Origin: Myxococcota bacterium
Lineage (GTDB): Bacteria; Myxococcota; XYA12-FULL-58-9; JALHOP01
Assembly: GCA_022842935.1 (NCBI GenBank)
Contig: JALHOP010000010.1
Coordinates: forward strand, 1-64,000
Length of the DNA stretch: 64,000 bases
Direction of reading: 5' to 3'
Position 1 is the stretch's first letter, and each line of letters starts with the position of its first letter. A program made the translations under genes and the position numbers. Positions 17,500 through 24,933 of the stretch are shown one piece after another. The notes under the pieces are model-generated. The model made no database searches, was not told the origin of the DNA, and was given only the letters and a program-made list of their open reading frames with translations.

Positions 17500-18065
17500 C
17501 AGCGGACGAAGCCTTCGACGCGGGAGTGATAGCGCTTGGCCGCGATGACCACCCCACCGCTATTGCGAGCCTCCTGGTGGCGCGTGACGCCGCCCCGAGG
17601 GACGTCGAGATCGCAAGCGCGCTGGAGACGGCGCGAGAGTCGAGTGGTAGTCGCGTTCATGTTGACGTGCCGATCCCCGTCGCGGCAACGGACCTTGGTC
17701 TGCTGTTGCTGCTCGTGAACGTTGCCCTCTGCATCGCCATCGCCCGTCGCGTCAGACGCCGGCTGCTCGTCGGAACCGTCGCCGCCTGGTTCGTGGTGCT
17801 GGGAGCACTGCTAACGCGTGTCGTGACGCAACCCGACTACGTGGTGGTCGTTCGCGAAGGCACCAAGACCTACGCCGCCGACGACGTCAGCAGCCTGGAG
17901 CGCTACCAGGTCACACGCGGAGACGAGCTCGTGCTTCTCGAAAAGCGAGGCGCCTGGCTCAAGGTCGAAGGCCCCGAAGGACCGGCCTACTTGGCTGCTG
18001 GAGACGCGGTGGAGGCAACGCGCGGTAACGATGTCAGCGAGACGCGTAGCGACACTGCCAAATAG
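17496..18065 (+). CDS. BatE-like protein: TPR, two membrane segments, SH3-like tail
   Basis: A 189-residue protein overlapping BatD (ATGA). A TPR-like N-terminus (AFDAGVIALGRDDHPTAIASLLVAR), two membrane segments (LGLLLLLVNVALCIAIA; LLVGTVAAWFVVLGALLT), and a C-terminal SH3-like fold (YVVVVREGTKTYAADD...RGDELVLLEKRGAWLKVEGPEGPAYL). This matches BatE proteins that close Bat operons. It is the last gene of the operon that starts at 10000. Confidence 0.82.
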   Translation: MTADEAFDAGVIALGRDDHPTAIASLLVARDAAPRDVEIASALETARESSGSRVHVDVPIPVAATDLGLLLLLVNVALCIAIARRVRRRLLVGTVAAWFVVLGALLTRVVTQPDYVVVVREGTKTYAADDVSSLERYQVTRGDELVLLEKRGAWLKVEGPEGPAYLAAGDAVEATRGNDVSETRSDTAK

Positions 18066-18125
18066 TCATCGTTGCGAATCGGTCAACATTTGCCGAGCCC
18101 CGGCGTCTGAACATAACGTTTCGCA

Positions 18126-18779
18126 ATGGCCACCAAGACGACAGCGCCTCAGAAGATTCCCAGGAATACCCTTGCGGCGCTGAAGAAGGCGAAGCGCGTC
18201 ACGAACGCTGGTGACGATGACGACCTCTCCGAGCTCATCAAAGACGAAGACATTCAAAGCTGCGTTAGCGTTGATGATGCTTGCGTGCACGACGGCGACC
18301 TTACGGTCGAAGGCGATCTCGATCTCTTCGACGGCGCAGTGCTGATCGTCAAAGGCAATCTGACCGTCTCAGAGGCTGTGCTTACCGACGAAACGGCGAC
18401 TCTTGTCGTCACGGGCAAGCTCAAGTGCCGCCACCTGTTTCTCGAGGGCAACCTCGAGATTCAGCAGGGGGCGACGATGAGCGGCGTAATCTTCGGGTTC
18501 TACGAAGCCGGCATGTCGCGCATTCATGGCACGACGAAAGCGAAGGTCGCGCTCATTGGTAACCATGACTTCGAGACCGACGACGAGGACTACAAGACCG
18601 TCGCGCGCTTTTCGAATCATCACGAGCTCAGCGAAGGGGATCCCGCGGAGCTCGAAAAGGTCCTCGGAGCCAAGGCCTTTAAGGGCTTGAGCCGCCTCAT
18701 GGGTATTTCCGATGCGGAGGAGGGAGATGAGGAAGACGGCAACGACGCCTGGAGCCTCAAGCTCCTTCGGCATCTCTAG
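18126..18779 (+). CDS. Beta-helix-like acidic protein, unknown function
   Basis: A 217-residue cytoplasmic protein. After a basic N-terminus (TTAPQKIPRNTLAALKKAKR), residues 48-150 show short repeating strands (HDGDLTVEGDLDLFDGAVLIVKGNLTVSEA, TLVVTGKLKCRHLFLEGNLEIQQGA) of the kind that build a right-handed beta-helix. An acidic tail follows (DAEEGDEEDGND). The pattern recalls bactofilin-type proteins but the match is not strong enough to name it. It sits 60 bases after the Bat operon with its own start region. Confidence 0.75.
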   Translation: MATKTTAPQKIPRNTLAALKKAKRVTNAGDDDDLSELIKDEDIQSCVSVDDACVHDGDLTVEGDLDLFDGAVLIVKGNLTVSEAVLTDETATLVVTGKLKCRHLFLEGNLEIQQGATMSGVIFGFYEAGMSRIHGTTKAKVALIGNHDFETDDEDYKTVARFSNHHELSEGDPAELEKVLGAKAFKGLSRLMGISDAEEGDEEDGNDAWSLKLLRHL

Positions 18780-18917
18780 ATCACCCCTCCGGCGTTGCGA
18801 ACCTGCCTACTCGTCAGCCCTGCCAGCCTTGCCGCGGGGTCTGTCGCCAGCAACGCGCGCGGTCCGTCTTCCGATACGCAAGGGGTGAGGTCAGAACCAG
18901 CAGGAAAGCCTCAGGGC

Positions 18918-19190
18918 ATGACGCTCGGGTCGACCGAGCCCACCGCAGCGGAGCTTCGCCGTGCTTGGGAGCCCTTGCTCAAGGTGACCAGCACGGCGCC
19001 CCAGGCCGCCACCTACCGGCGCGGCATCGTCAGCGTCAGATCCGACGTACCGCCGCCCAAGAAGGTGTTGCTTTACGCGATGGACGCGTGGCGTACCTCG
19101 TGCGCCGACTTCTTCGGGGGGCATGTGACCAACCTGCCACCAACCGCCACGGGTGAGCTGCGCTTCGACGTCACCGTCTACACCGACTAG
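18918..19190 (+). CDS. Small protein, unknown function
   Basis: The ATG at 18918 follows AGGAAAG by 9 bases and gives 90 residues (ELRRAWEPLLKVTSTAP..., DAWRTSCADFFGGHVTN, ending ELRFDVTVYTD). A longer TTG start at 18795 adds an unconvincing Ser-rich stretch. I see no membrane segment or known motif. It lies between two other unrecognised genes. Confidence 0.45.
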   Translation: MTLGSTEPTAAELRRAWEPLLKVTSTAPQAATYRRGIVSVRSDVPPPKKVLLYAMDAWRTSCADFFGGHVTNLPPTATGELRFDVTVYTD

Positions 19191-19256
19191 CAGACCACGC
19201 CCTGGCGTCAGCTGTCGCCCGCGCACCTTCTTGAAGCCGTCCCCGATCATGGAGCG

Positions 19257-19817
19257 ATGACAATCAACGTGACTGCCTCCGGAGTCGTTCCCGCGTTCGC
19301 TTCGGCGTCCGCCGACGACCGCCTGATAGCCATTCGCAAAACACTTGCCGCCGATGGCATCACGCTCACGCCGACCGATGCCGTGAATCGCTCGGATGGC
19401 CGCGTCTACGCGCTGGCCCGCTCCGGCCAGCCTGATGTCAAGCTTCCCCTCGCCGACTCGTTGCCCGTGGATGTCGCCATCCTTCGCAGCCAGCTCGCGA
19501 TGGGTATTCTCCCCCCGTTGGTCACCGCGTTTGCGCAAGGCCTGTCGGCGGTGGCGTCGTCGAGCCTCACCCGACTTCTCACTACAGGCAGCCTGCATCC
19601 CGAAGAAGAGGCCGTCCGCTATAGCAAGAGCGACAAGCAGCTTTTCCGCAAGATCAACTCGATCACTGCGACGGACAAGGACCTCGAAGCCCAATTCGGC
19701 GACGACTTCGGCGACGGCCCCGGTGTTCTGACCCTCAAGCGCAGCGGTGACGGCTTCGAGAGCTGGGCCGCCTTTGCGTTCTTCGGAACACGGCAGACCA
19801 AGCTAGACCTCGGCTAG
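19257..19817 (+). CDS. Hypothetical cytoplasmic protein
   Basis: A 186-residue protein with a Ser/Ala/Val-rich N-terminus (TINVTASGVVPAFASAS) and otherwise ordinary soluble composition (DDRLIAIRKTLAADGITLTPTDAV; HPEEEAVRYSKSDKQLFRKINSITATDKDLEAQFGDDFGDG). No signal peptide and no recognised domain. The competing minus-strand frame through 18891-19694 is less protein-like (Arg/Gly/His-rich), so the plus frame is taken. Confidence 0.65.
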   Translation: MTINVTASGVVPAFASASADDRLIAIRKTLAADGITLTPTDAVNRSDGRVYALARSGQPDVKLPLADSLPVDVAILRSQLAMGILPPLVTAFAQGLSAVASSSLTRLLTTGSLHPEEEAVRYSKSDKQLFRKINSITATDKDLEAQFGDDFGDGPGVLTLKRSGDGFESWAAFAFFGTRQTKLDLG

Positions 19818-19971
19818 CCGCTCCGCAATCGGGGCCGCAGTGCCGTACTGCAACGACGTCGAACGCCTTGTGCGACACGCGCGTCCCGACAGTGCTCGCC
19901 AAAGCCGACGAGCCGCTAGTCGTCGATGGCGATGCTCGGGGGCAAGGAGGCACCCACCCGCCTCGGATAGG

Positions 19972-20280
19972 CTACTGCTCGTCGTTGGGTACCAGGCGAA
20001 CAGGATTTCGGGTGGAAACACCAGCTCGCGCCCGGGCGCCGGTGTTTCCGACGTCCCTTGCGGCGTCGCCCAAGAGAGTTCCGAGACCAAGGAGTGGCAT
20101 GCCCACCAAGCAGACCGGGTTCAAAAACTGGAACTTGCTCTGGTGACAGTAGTCCACGAACGACTCGGAGGCGCTCTTGGGGGGCGGCGGGGCCGGTCTG
20201 CCGGGCTCATCGCCGTCGTTCTCGCTGAGCAAATGCTCCGCGCCCGATACAGCCCCCGCAACGGTGTTCACTTGACTCAT
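19972..20280 (-). CDS. Small protein with one hydrophobic helix, unknown function
   Basis: A 102-residue protein starting at an ATG 9 bases after GGGAG (minus strand). The N-terminus is polar with a Pro run (RPAPPPPKSASESF); one hydrophobic stretch (FLNPVCLVGMPLLGLGTLLGDAA) could insert in a membrane. The last 20 residues are less convincing and the gene may be decayed at its 3' end. No family recognised. The stretch 19818-19971 holds nothing else I can support. Confidence 0.5.
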   Translation of the reverse strand: MSQVNTVAGAVSGAEHLLSENDGDEPGRPAPPPPKSASESFVDYCHQSKFQFLNPVCLVGMPLLGLGTLLGDAARDVGNTGARARAGVSTRNPVRLVPNDEQ

Positions 20281-20303
20281 GTTGCCGATCTCCCTTCGCG
20301 CTA

Positions 20304-20380
20304 GTGCCGCTTCGACCCGAACTTATCGGGTCAGGGCTCGGCACGATGCGGCACCAAGCCATGACATAGGCCCATGGTGC
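20304..20380 (-). terminator. Two hairpins between mrfB and the small gene
   Basis: GTGCCG (20304-20309) pairs with CGGCAC (20339-20344) around an inner stem GACCCG/CGGGTC (20314-20319, 20327-20332). A second stem, GCACCA/TGGTGC, is at 20351-20356 and 20375-20380. They lie directly downstream of the mrfB stop, so a terminator role for the minus-strand operon is likely. Confidence 0.45.
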
Positions 20381-20413
20381 GGAATCGTTCCTGCACGAGC
20401 GGCAGCGGCGATC

Positions 20414-21769
20414 TCACTCGAATTCGGCGGGAAATGGTAGCGCTAGACGTGACGCTCTTCGCGTGAGGCGCTCGATACGGCGCGCGCTCGCGACCTCAGG
20501 CTCGGCCATGATGGCGTTGCGCGCGTACTCGAGTGCACGGGCAGGATCACGCAGCCGTCGCTCGTAGAGCTTCGCGAGCTCGAGGCACAGCGACGGTGCG
20601 TTGTCGGGCTCGACATGGGTGAGCGCCCTTTCGAGAGCCGCGACCGCTGAAGCGAACTCACCTCGGCGCTTGTGCACTCGCGCCATGAGCACGAGCGCCG
20701 GTGTCGACACGTCGGAGCCCCCCGCGGCCGCCGTTAGCGCGAACGCATGCGCGCGGTCTCCGTCACCGGCGCGTACCGAGAGCTCAGCGAGCGCGAGCTG
20801 ATCGCGCAGGTCGTCGTCGCTCGAAGCGCTCTCCAGCTTGTCGGCTAGCACGCCGAGCAACGCCACCAGCGACACCAGGTCGTGCTGGTTGTGTACCAGG
20901 ATCGGGTTCAAACAGGCGCCGTCTTTGCCGCGCAAGAACTCCATATAGATGGCGGGGATCTGCGCGCCACCGACATCGTCATGTCGGGTCAGCGCCAAGA
21001 CCTCGCGCTCGAGCTCGGTGAGCTGGACGTTCGTGAGCCGACGGCGGAAGACGCGGCGCGCGCAATGCAGAAGGTCGACGTGCGCAGCGGGCTCGGGGAC
21101 CTTCATGCGATTCAATACGAATCGCGTCCGTAAAAGCGGCCAATCGAAGCTCTTGCCGTTGTAACTGACGATGCACGACGCTTGAGCGATACGCATGGCC
21201 AGCTCCTCGAGCATCGGACCTTCCTCGCCAGGCTTGCGCAACACCAGCTGCTCGACCTGCACCGCAGCGCCATCGAACCAAGCCATGCCGATGAGAAAGG
21301 GCAACGTGCCGGCCCCATGCGACAGCCCGGTGGTCTCGGTGTCGATGTACAGGGCGCGGCTTAAATCGATTGGCGTGAGCCTCTCGTCGAGCGCCAGCTT
21401 GGCGATGAGCTCACCGGTAGCAATGAGACCTCGCCGCAAACGCGCGCAGCCCTGGGAATGATCGGGGTCGAAAGACTGGGCAACGACGTGCAGCTCGCCG
21501 CGAGCGTTTGAACGTACGGAACCAGCGAGACCCGATGCGGGCTCAGCGCGGGAACGCTTGGGCTTTGCCTGCCGATTCGCGAGGGCGAGCAAGCGCGACT
21601 TGATGTTGTCTGCGCGACCAATCGGCGCGTCGAGATTCGGCGCATCCGCCGTCGCGGCATCGACGACCGGCGTTCGGCTACCAACGATCGCAGACCGGCC
21701 ATCGGCGACCTGGCCCTCGGCCATCGCCCCGTCAGGCCGAAGCCGCGACAGCTTCTTCTTCATGTCCAT
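20414..21769 (-). CDS. mrfB: MrfB/YprB-type RNase H-like exonuclease with TPR tail
   Basis: A 451-residue protein. Residues about 140-320 are a DnaQ/RNase H-like (RNase_H_2, YprB) exonuclease: YIDTETTGLSHGAG holds the first acidic pair, VSYNGKSFDWPLL the next Asp, and VHNQHDLVSLVALL the last. The final 130 residues are TPR-like. In Bacillus subtilis MrfA and MrfB act together in repair of mitomycin C damage, and the same gene pair is seen here: the start codon overlaps the stop of the helicase gene by one base (TGATG). The first 90 residues are a disordered, basic extension. Confidence 0.88.
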   Translation of the reverse strand: MDMKKKLSRLRPDGAMAEGQVADGRSAIVGSRTPVVDAATADAPNLDAPIGRADNIKSRLLALANRQAKPKRSRAEPASGLAGSVRSNARGELHVVAQSFDPDHSQGCARLRRGLIATGELIAKLALDERLTPIDLSRALYIDTETTGLSHGAGTLPFLIGMAWFDGAAVQVEQLVLRKPGEEGPMLEELAMRIAQASCIVSYNGKSFDWPLLRTRFVLNRMKVPEPAAHVDLLHCARRVFRRRLTNVQLTELEREVLALTRHDDVGGAQIPAIYMEFLRGKDGACLNPILVHNQHDLVSLVALLGVLADKLESASSDDDLRDQLALAELSVRAGDGDRAHAFALTAAAGGSDVSTPALVLMARVHKRRGEFASAVAALERALTHVEPDNAPSLCLELAKLYERRLRDPARALEYARNAIMAEPEVASARRIERLTRRASRLALPFPAEFE

Positions 21770-24363
21770 CAGCCGCCGACCCCCAGAGCCCGAAGCACCT
21801 CGAGCGCTAGAGCCTTCCGCATGTCGCCACTCGGCATCGACGCCATGGTGGGCTGCGCCACGGACTGCGAATTGTCAGTCACGCGGACGAGAGCCTCATC
21901 GAGCTCGCCCATCAGGGGTGCTGCTTCGAGCTGCCGCATCGCGGCGGCGGGCAGTGCGCTCTGCGGTGCCCCCGCAAGCTGGGCCACCCCCACCCCAATG
22001 CCCGGCCCAATGCAGCTCGGGCACCCCGCGCTGCAAGGACACGCTCGAATGAGCGCATGCGCACGCACCAACATCTCGACGCGATCCTCGTGCAGGCGCG
22101 GCGCGAGGCCGACACCACCGGCAACCGAATCGTACAAGAAGATGGTTGGATGAAACGGCTCACGGTCGACGAGCCAACCGCCATCCGCTGGAGCGGTTGC
22201 GCCCTCTCCGGCCTTGTCGGTGACGGTCCGCCCGAGATCGCGCGGATCAGTCATGAGGCCAACGCAGGCCACGGTGTGCAACGCGTTGGCCAGGCCACGT
22301 AGCGCGTCGATGACGAGCGGCCGCGCGACGCCCAGGCTCGTCACCAGCTCGTTCCCGATGGTGAGCCACATGGCGCTCGTGTGCATCTGCATCTCGGGCA
22401 GGTGGACGTCCCCGTAACCCACGTTTTCGTGTGTGTGGAACTTTATCTTCTTGTAGCCGACGACTTTGGAGACAACGCTGACCTCACCCATGCCGCCGGC
22501 GAGCGTCGATGCCAAGTGCTCGCTTACGCGCTCCGACGGGACATCATCCTCGAGAACGGCGACGCGCGTGTACGTCATGGCATCGGTGTAGTAATCGGGT
22601 GCCACCTTGCGCACGTAAGCCTTGTGATTTTCGTAGTCGAGGCGCTCCACCTGATACTGCTCGCCCAAGTGCTGATAAATGGCTTGTTCGTGCAGCATGG
22701 TGTGCGTGCTCCGCCAATCCATCTCGGCGATGGTGTGATCGGAGGCGATATCGATGACCGCGAAGTTGTCCCAACTAGCGGTGCGTAGAGACACGTGGTT
22801 GGCTGGATAGACGTCGCTTGCCCAGTGGTAAACGTTGCGCCCCGAAGTGGCCGGCACCGGGTGTACGATGCGCGACTCGGCGAGATAGTCGAGCGCGTCC
22901 TTGATGGCGGACGGCGGCACATCGCCGAAGGCCTCGCCCTCCTCGAACGGCAGCTCGAATGCCGCGCACTTCAAGTGCGCGACGAGGATCTCGATATTGT
23001 CGGGATCGATACGCGCATGCTCGACCGGCGCGCCGATGAGCGCTTCGGGGTCGGCGGCGAAGAACTGATCGAGCGGCGCACTCGAGGTCACGAGCAGTGC
23101 GAGCGAAGCCTCCCCGCGCCGCCCACCACGCCCGAAGCGCTGCCACAAACCTGCAACCGAGCCCGGATAGCCGGCGCAGACCACGGCGTCGAGGGCACCG
23201 ATGTCGATACCCAGCTCCAAGGCGTTGGTAGCAACCACGCAACGCACCGCTCCCTCGCGCAGACCCGCTTCGATGCGGCGGCGGGTCTCTGGCAAATAGC
23301 CGCCGCGATACGCGTGGATGGTCTCGGGGTCGACACCGTCTTCTCCCAAGCGATCGCGCAGATACTTCAGCATCACCTCGACGGAGTTTCGGCTCTGCCC
23401 GAAGACGATGGTCGACACCCCAGCGCGCACGAGATCAGCGGTCAAGCGCACCGCAGTCTTGATGTAGCTCGCGCGGATCCCGAGCTCGGGGTTCAAAAGC
23501 GGCGGGTTGAACACCATGACGTGCTTCTCACCAGCAGGTGCTCCGCTCTCGTGGACGAGCGAGACCGCGTCGCCGAGGATTCGCTCGGCATGCTCGCGCG
23601 GGTTGCCGATGGTCGCCGAGGCAAACATCACGGTAGGCGAGCCGCCGTGAAACCGCGCGACGCGCAAAAGCCGTCGCAACACGTTGGCAAGATGTGAACC
23701 AAAGACGCCACGGTACGAATGCAGCTCGTCGATCACGATGAAGCGAAGGTTCGCGAACAACCTCGCCCAGCTCGCATGATGTGGCAGGATGCCAGTGTGC
23801 AGCATGTCCGGGTTGGTGACGAGGACGCCGCTCTTTTCGCGGGCCGCGCGCCGCGCATCCCCCGGTGTGTCGCCATCGTAGGTGATTGCGCCGTGCGTCA
23901 AGGCCGCCGCGTGCATGAGGTCGTGCAGCGCCACTTCTTGATCGCGGGCAAGCGCCTTCGTAGGGAAGAGGTAGAGCGCGCGCGCTTCGCTATCGCGGGC
24001 AAAGGCATCGAGGACCGGCAGGTTGTAGCAGAGGCTCTTGCCGGAAGCGGTCGGTGTCGCGACCACGACGTGTTCACCGGCACGGGCGCGCTGATACGCC
24101 TCGGCTTGGTGCGTGTAGAGTTGCTTGACCCCGCGTCGCTGCAGGGCGCTGGCAACTTGGGGCGATAGCTCGACGGGGAGCTCGGTGAGACGAGCCGGTC
24201 GCTCTGGCACGAGCGTATCGAGCGCGAAATGCCGATAGAGCCGGCCATCTTCACGCCAGCTGGAGAGAACGTGACCGATGCCGCCCGGCTTTTGCCACGG
24301 CGCCGATGGACGCCGGAACTCGAGAACGTTCGATGGTGCTAGCAGCTCAGGCGGCTCTGCCAT
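21769..24363 (-). CDS. mrfA: MrfA/YprA-type DEAD/DEAH helicase with DUF1998 domain
   Basis: About 864 residues from the ATG at 24363 (a GTG at 24387 would add 8). Helicase motif I is ATPTASGKSLCYNLP, motif II VIDELHSYRG, motif III-like FASATIGNP and motif VI QRFGRGGRRG. The C-terminus carries the DUF1998 zinc site (ACPCSAGCPSCIGPG). This is the MrfA family, a 3'-5' DNA helicase in a UvrA-independent excision route in B. subtilis. Paired with MrfB directly downstream. Confidence 0.93.
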   Translation of the reverse strand: MAEPPELLAPSNVLEFRRPSAPWQKPGGIGHVLSSWREDGRLYRHFALDTLVPERPARLTELPVELSPQVASALQRRGVKQLYTHQAEAYQRARAGEHVVVATPTASGKSLCYNLPVLDAFARDSEARALYLFPTKALARDQEVALHDLMHAAALTHGAITYDGDTPGDARRAAREKSGVLVTNPDMLHTGILPHHASWARLFANLRFIVIDELHSYRGVFGSHLANVLRRLLRVARFHGGSPTVMFASATIGNPREHAERILGDAVSLVHESGAPAGEKHVMVFNPPLLNPELGIRASYIKTAVRLTADLVRAGVSTIVFGQSRNSVEVMLKYLRDRLGEDGVDPETIHAYRGGYLPETRRRIEAGLREGAVRCVVATNALELGIDIGALDAVVCAGYPGSVAGLWQRFGRGGRRGEASLALLVTSSAPLDQFFAADPEALIGAPVEHARIDPDNIEILVAHLKCAAFELPFEEGEAFGDVPPSAIKDALDYLAESRIVHPVPATSGRNVYHWASDVYPANHVSLRTASWDNFAVIDIASDHTIAEMDWRSTHTMLHEQAIYQHLGEQYQVERLDYENHKAYVRKVAPDYYTDAMTYTRVAVLEDDVPSERVSEHLASTLAGGMGEVSVVSKVVGYKKIKFHTHENVGYGDVHLPEMQMHTSAMWLTIGNELVTSLGVARPLVIDALRGLANALHTVACVGLMTDPRDLGRTVTDKAGEGATAPADGGWLVDREPFHPTIFLYDSVAGGVGLAPRLHEDRVEMLVRAHALIRACPCSAGCPSCIGPGIGVGVAQLAGAPQSALPAAAMRQLEAAPLMGELDEALVRVTDNSQSVAQPTMASMPSGDMRKALALEVLRALGVGG

Positions 24364-24408
24364 GAGGCGCACTGTACGGATGTGCACCCCTCGAAATCAA
24401 GAGCCGAT

Positions 24409-24771
24409 TCACTCGACGCGAATGGTGAAGGTCATGCCCGGATGAAAGCTGCAGCGGCCAGGGTGATCGCCAGCCGCTGAGGGCGCCGTGATCGCCGCGC
24501 TTGCTCCCCCGGCGATGGTGCCGGTGTCGAACCCAGCCGCTGCTGTCGCAGTTGCCGTATGGGCCGCGCTGTCGTTGTTGGTGAAGGTGACGGACGCACT
24601 CGGCGACACGCGGAGACAACGTGGGGAGAACGTGAAGTTAGTGATCGAGACGCTCGTGGTCGCTGGGCAGGCGTCGTCCTGATCGCCGCCGTTGTGATCA
24701 TCGTGATTCTCCTCACCACCACCACAGCCCATGACAACAACCAGAACGGACATCGCGAGCAACGTGCGCAT
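24409..24771 (-). CDS. Cupredoxin (plastocyanin/azurin-like) lipoprotein
   Basis: A 120-residue protein with a lipoprotein signal (LLAMSVLVVVMGC, Cys16) and a Gly/Asp/His linker. Type-1 copper ligands are visible: His71 in SAAHTA, and Cys107, His110 and Met113 in GRCSFHPGM. An extra Cys pair (Cys35, Cys52) could form a disulfide. It should be a periplasm-facing small electron carrier. A hairpin over its ribosome-binding site is noted separately. Confidence 0.9.
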   Translation of the reverse strand: MRTLLAMSVLVVVMGCGGGEENHDDHNGGDQDDACPATTSVSITNFTFSPRCLRVSPSASVTFTNNDSAAHTATATAAAGFDTGTIAGGASAAITAPSAAGDHPGRCSFHPGMTFTIRVE

Positions 24772-24777
24772 GGCAGA

Positions 24778-24796
24778 CTCTCCTTAGGGAGGAGAG
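24778..24796 (-). promoter_or_regulatory. Hairpin covering the cupredoxin ribosome-binding site
   Basis: On the minus strand CTCTCC-(7 nt)-GGAGAG forms a 6-bp stem whose 3' arm is the AAGGAGAG Shine-Dalgarno of the cupredoxin gene. Folding would hide the ribosome-binding site. Whether it is regulatory or chance (SD and anti-SD are short) cannot be decided from sequence. Confidence 0.35.
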
Positions 24797-24843
24797 GTAC
24801 CCCCTCGAGAACGCCAAAGTCAAAACGGCCAACGAACATCAGT

Positions 24844-24884
24844 GGTCCCGGGTGGCACCGAAAATTCGATTGCCACCCGGGACC
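24844..24884 (-). terminator. Strong hairpin after the RND gene
   Basis: A perfect 14-bp inverted repeat, GGTCCCGGGTGGCA (24844-24857) and its complement (24871-24884), with a 13-base loop. It lies between the stop of the RND gene and the start of the cupredoxin gene, both on the minus strand. It most likely terminates the efflux transcript; no clear U tract follows. Confidence 0.7.
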
Positions 24885-24933
24885 TGCACCGTAGCGCACT
24901 CGCCCATAGCGCGCTCCGGAGCATCTTTGTCGA

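Noticed and set aside
18891-19694. Minus-strand 267-codon frame
   Set aside because: Gly/Arg/His-rich composition; the plus-strand genes at 18918 and 19257 are more protein-like and have ribosome-binding sites.
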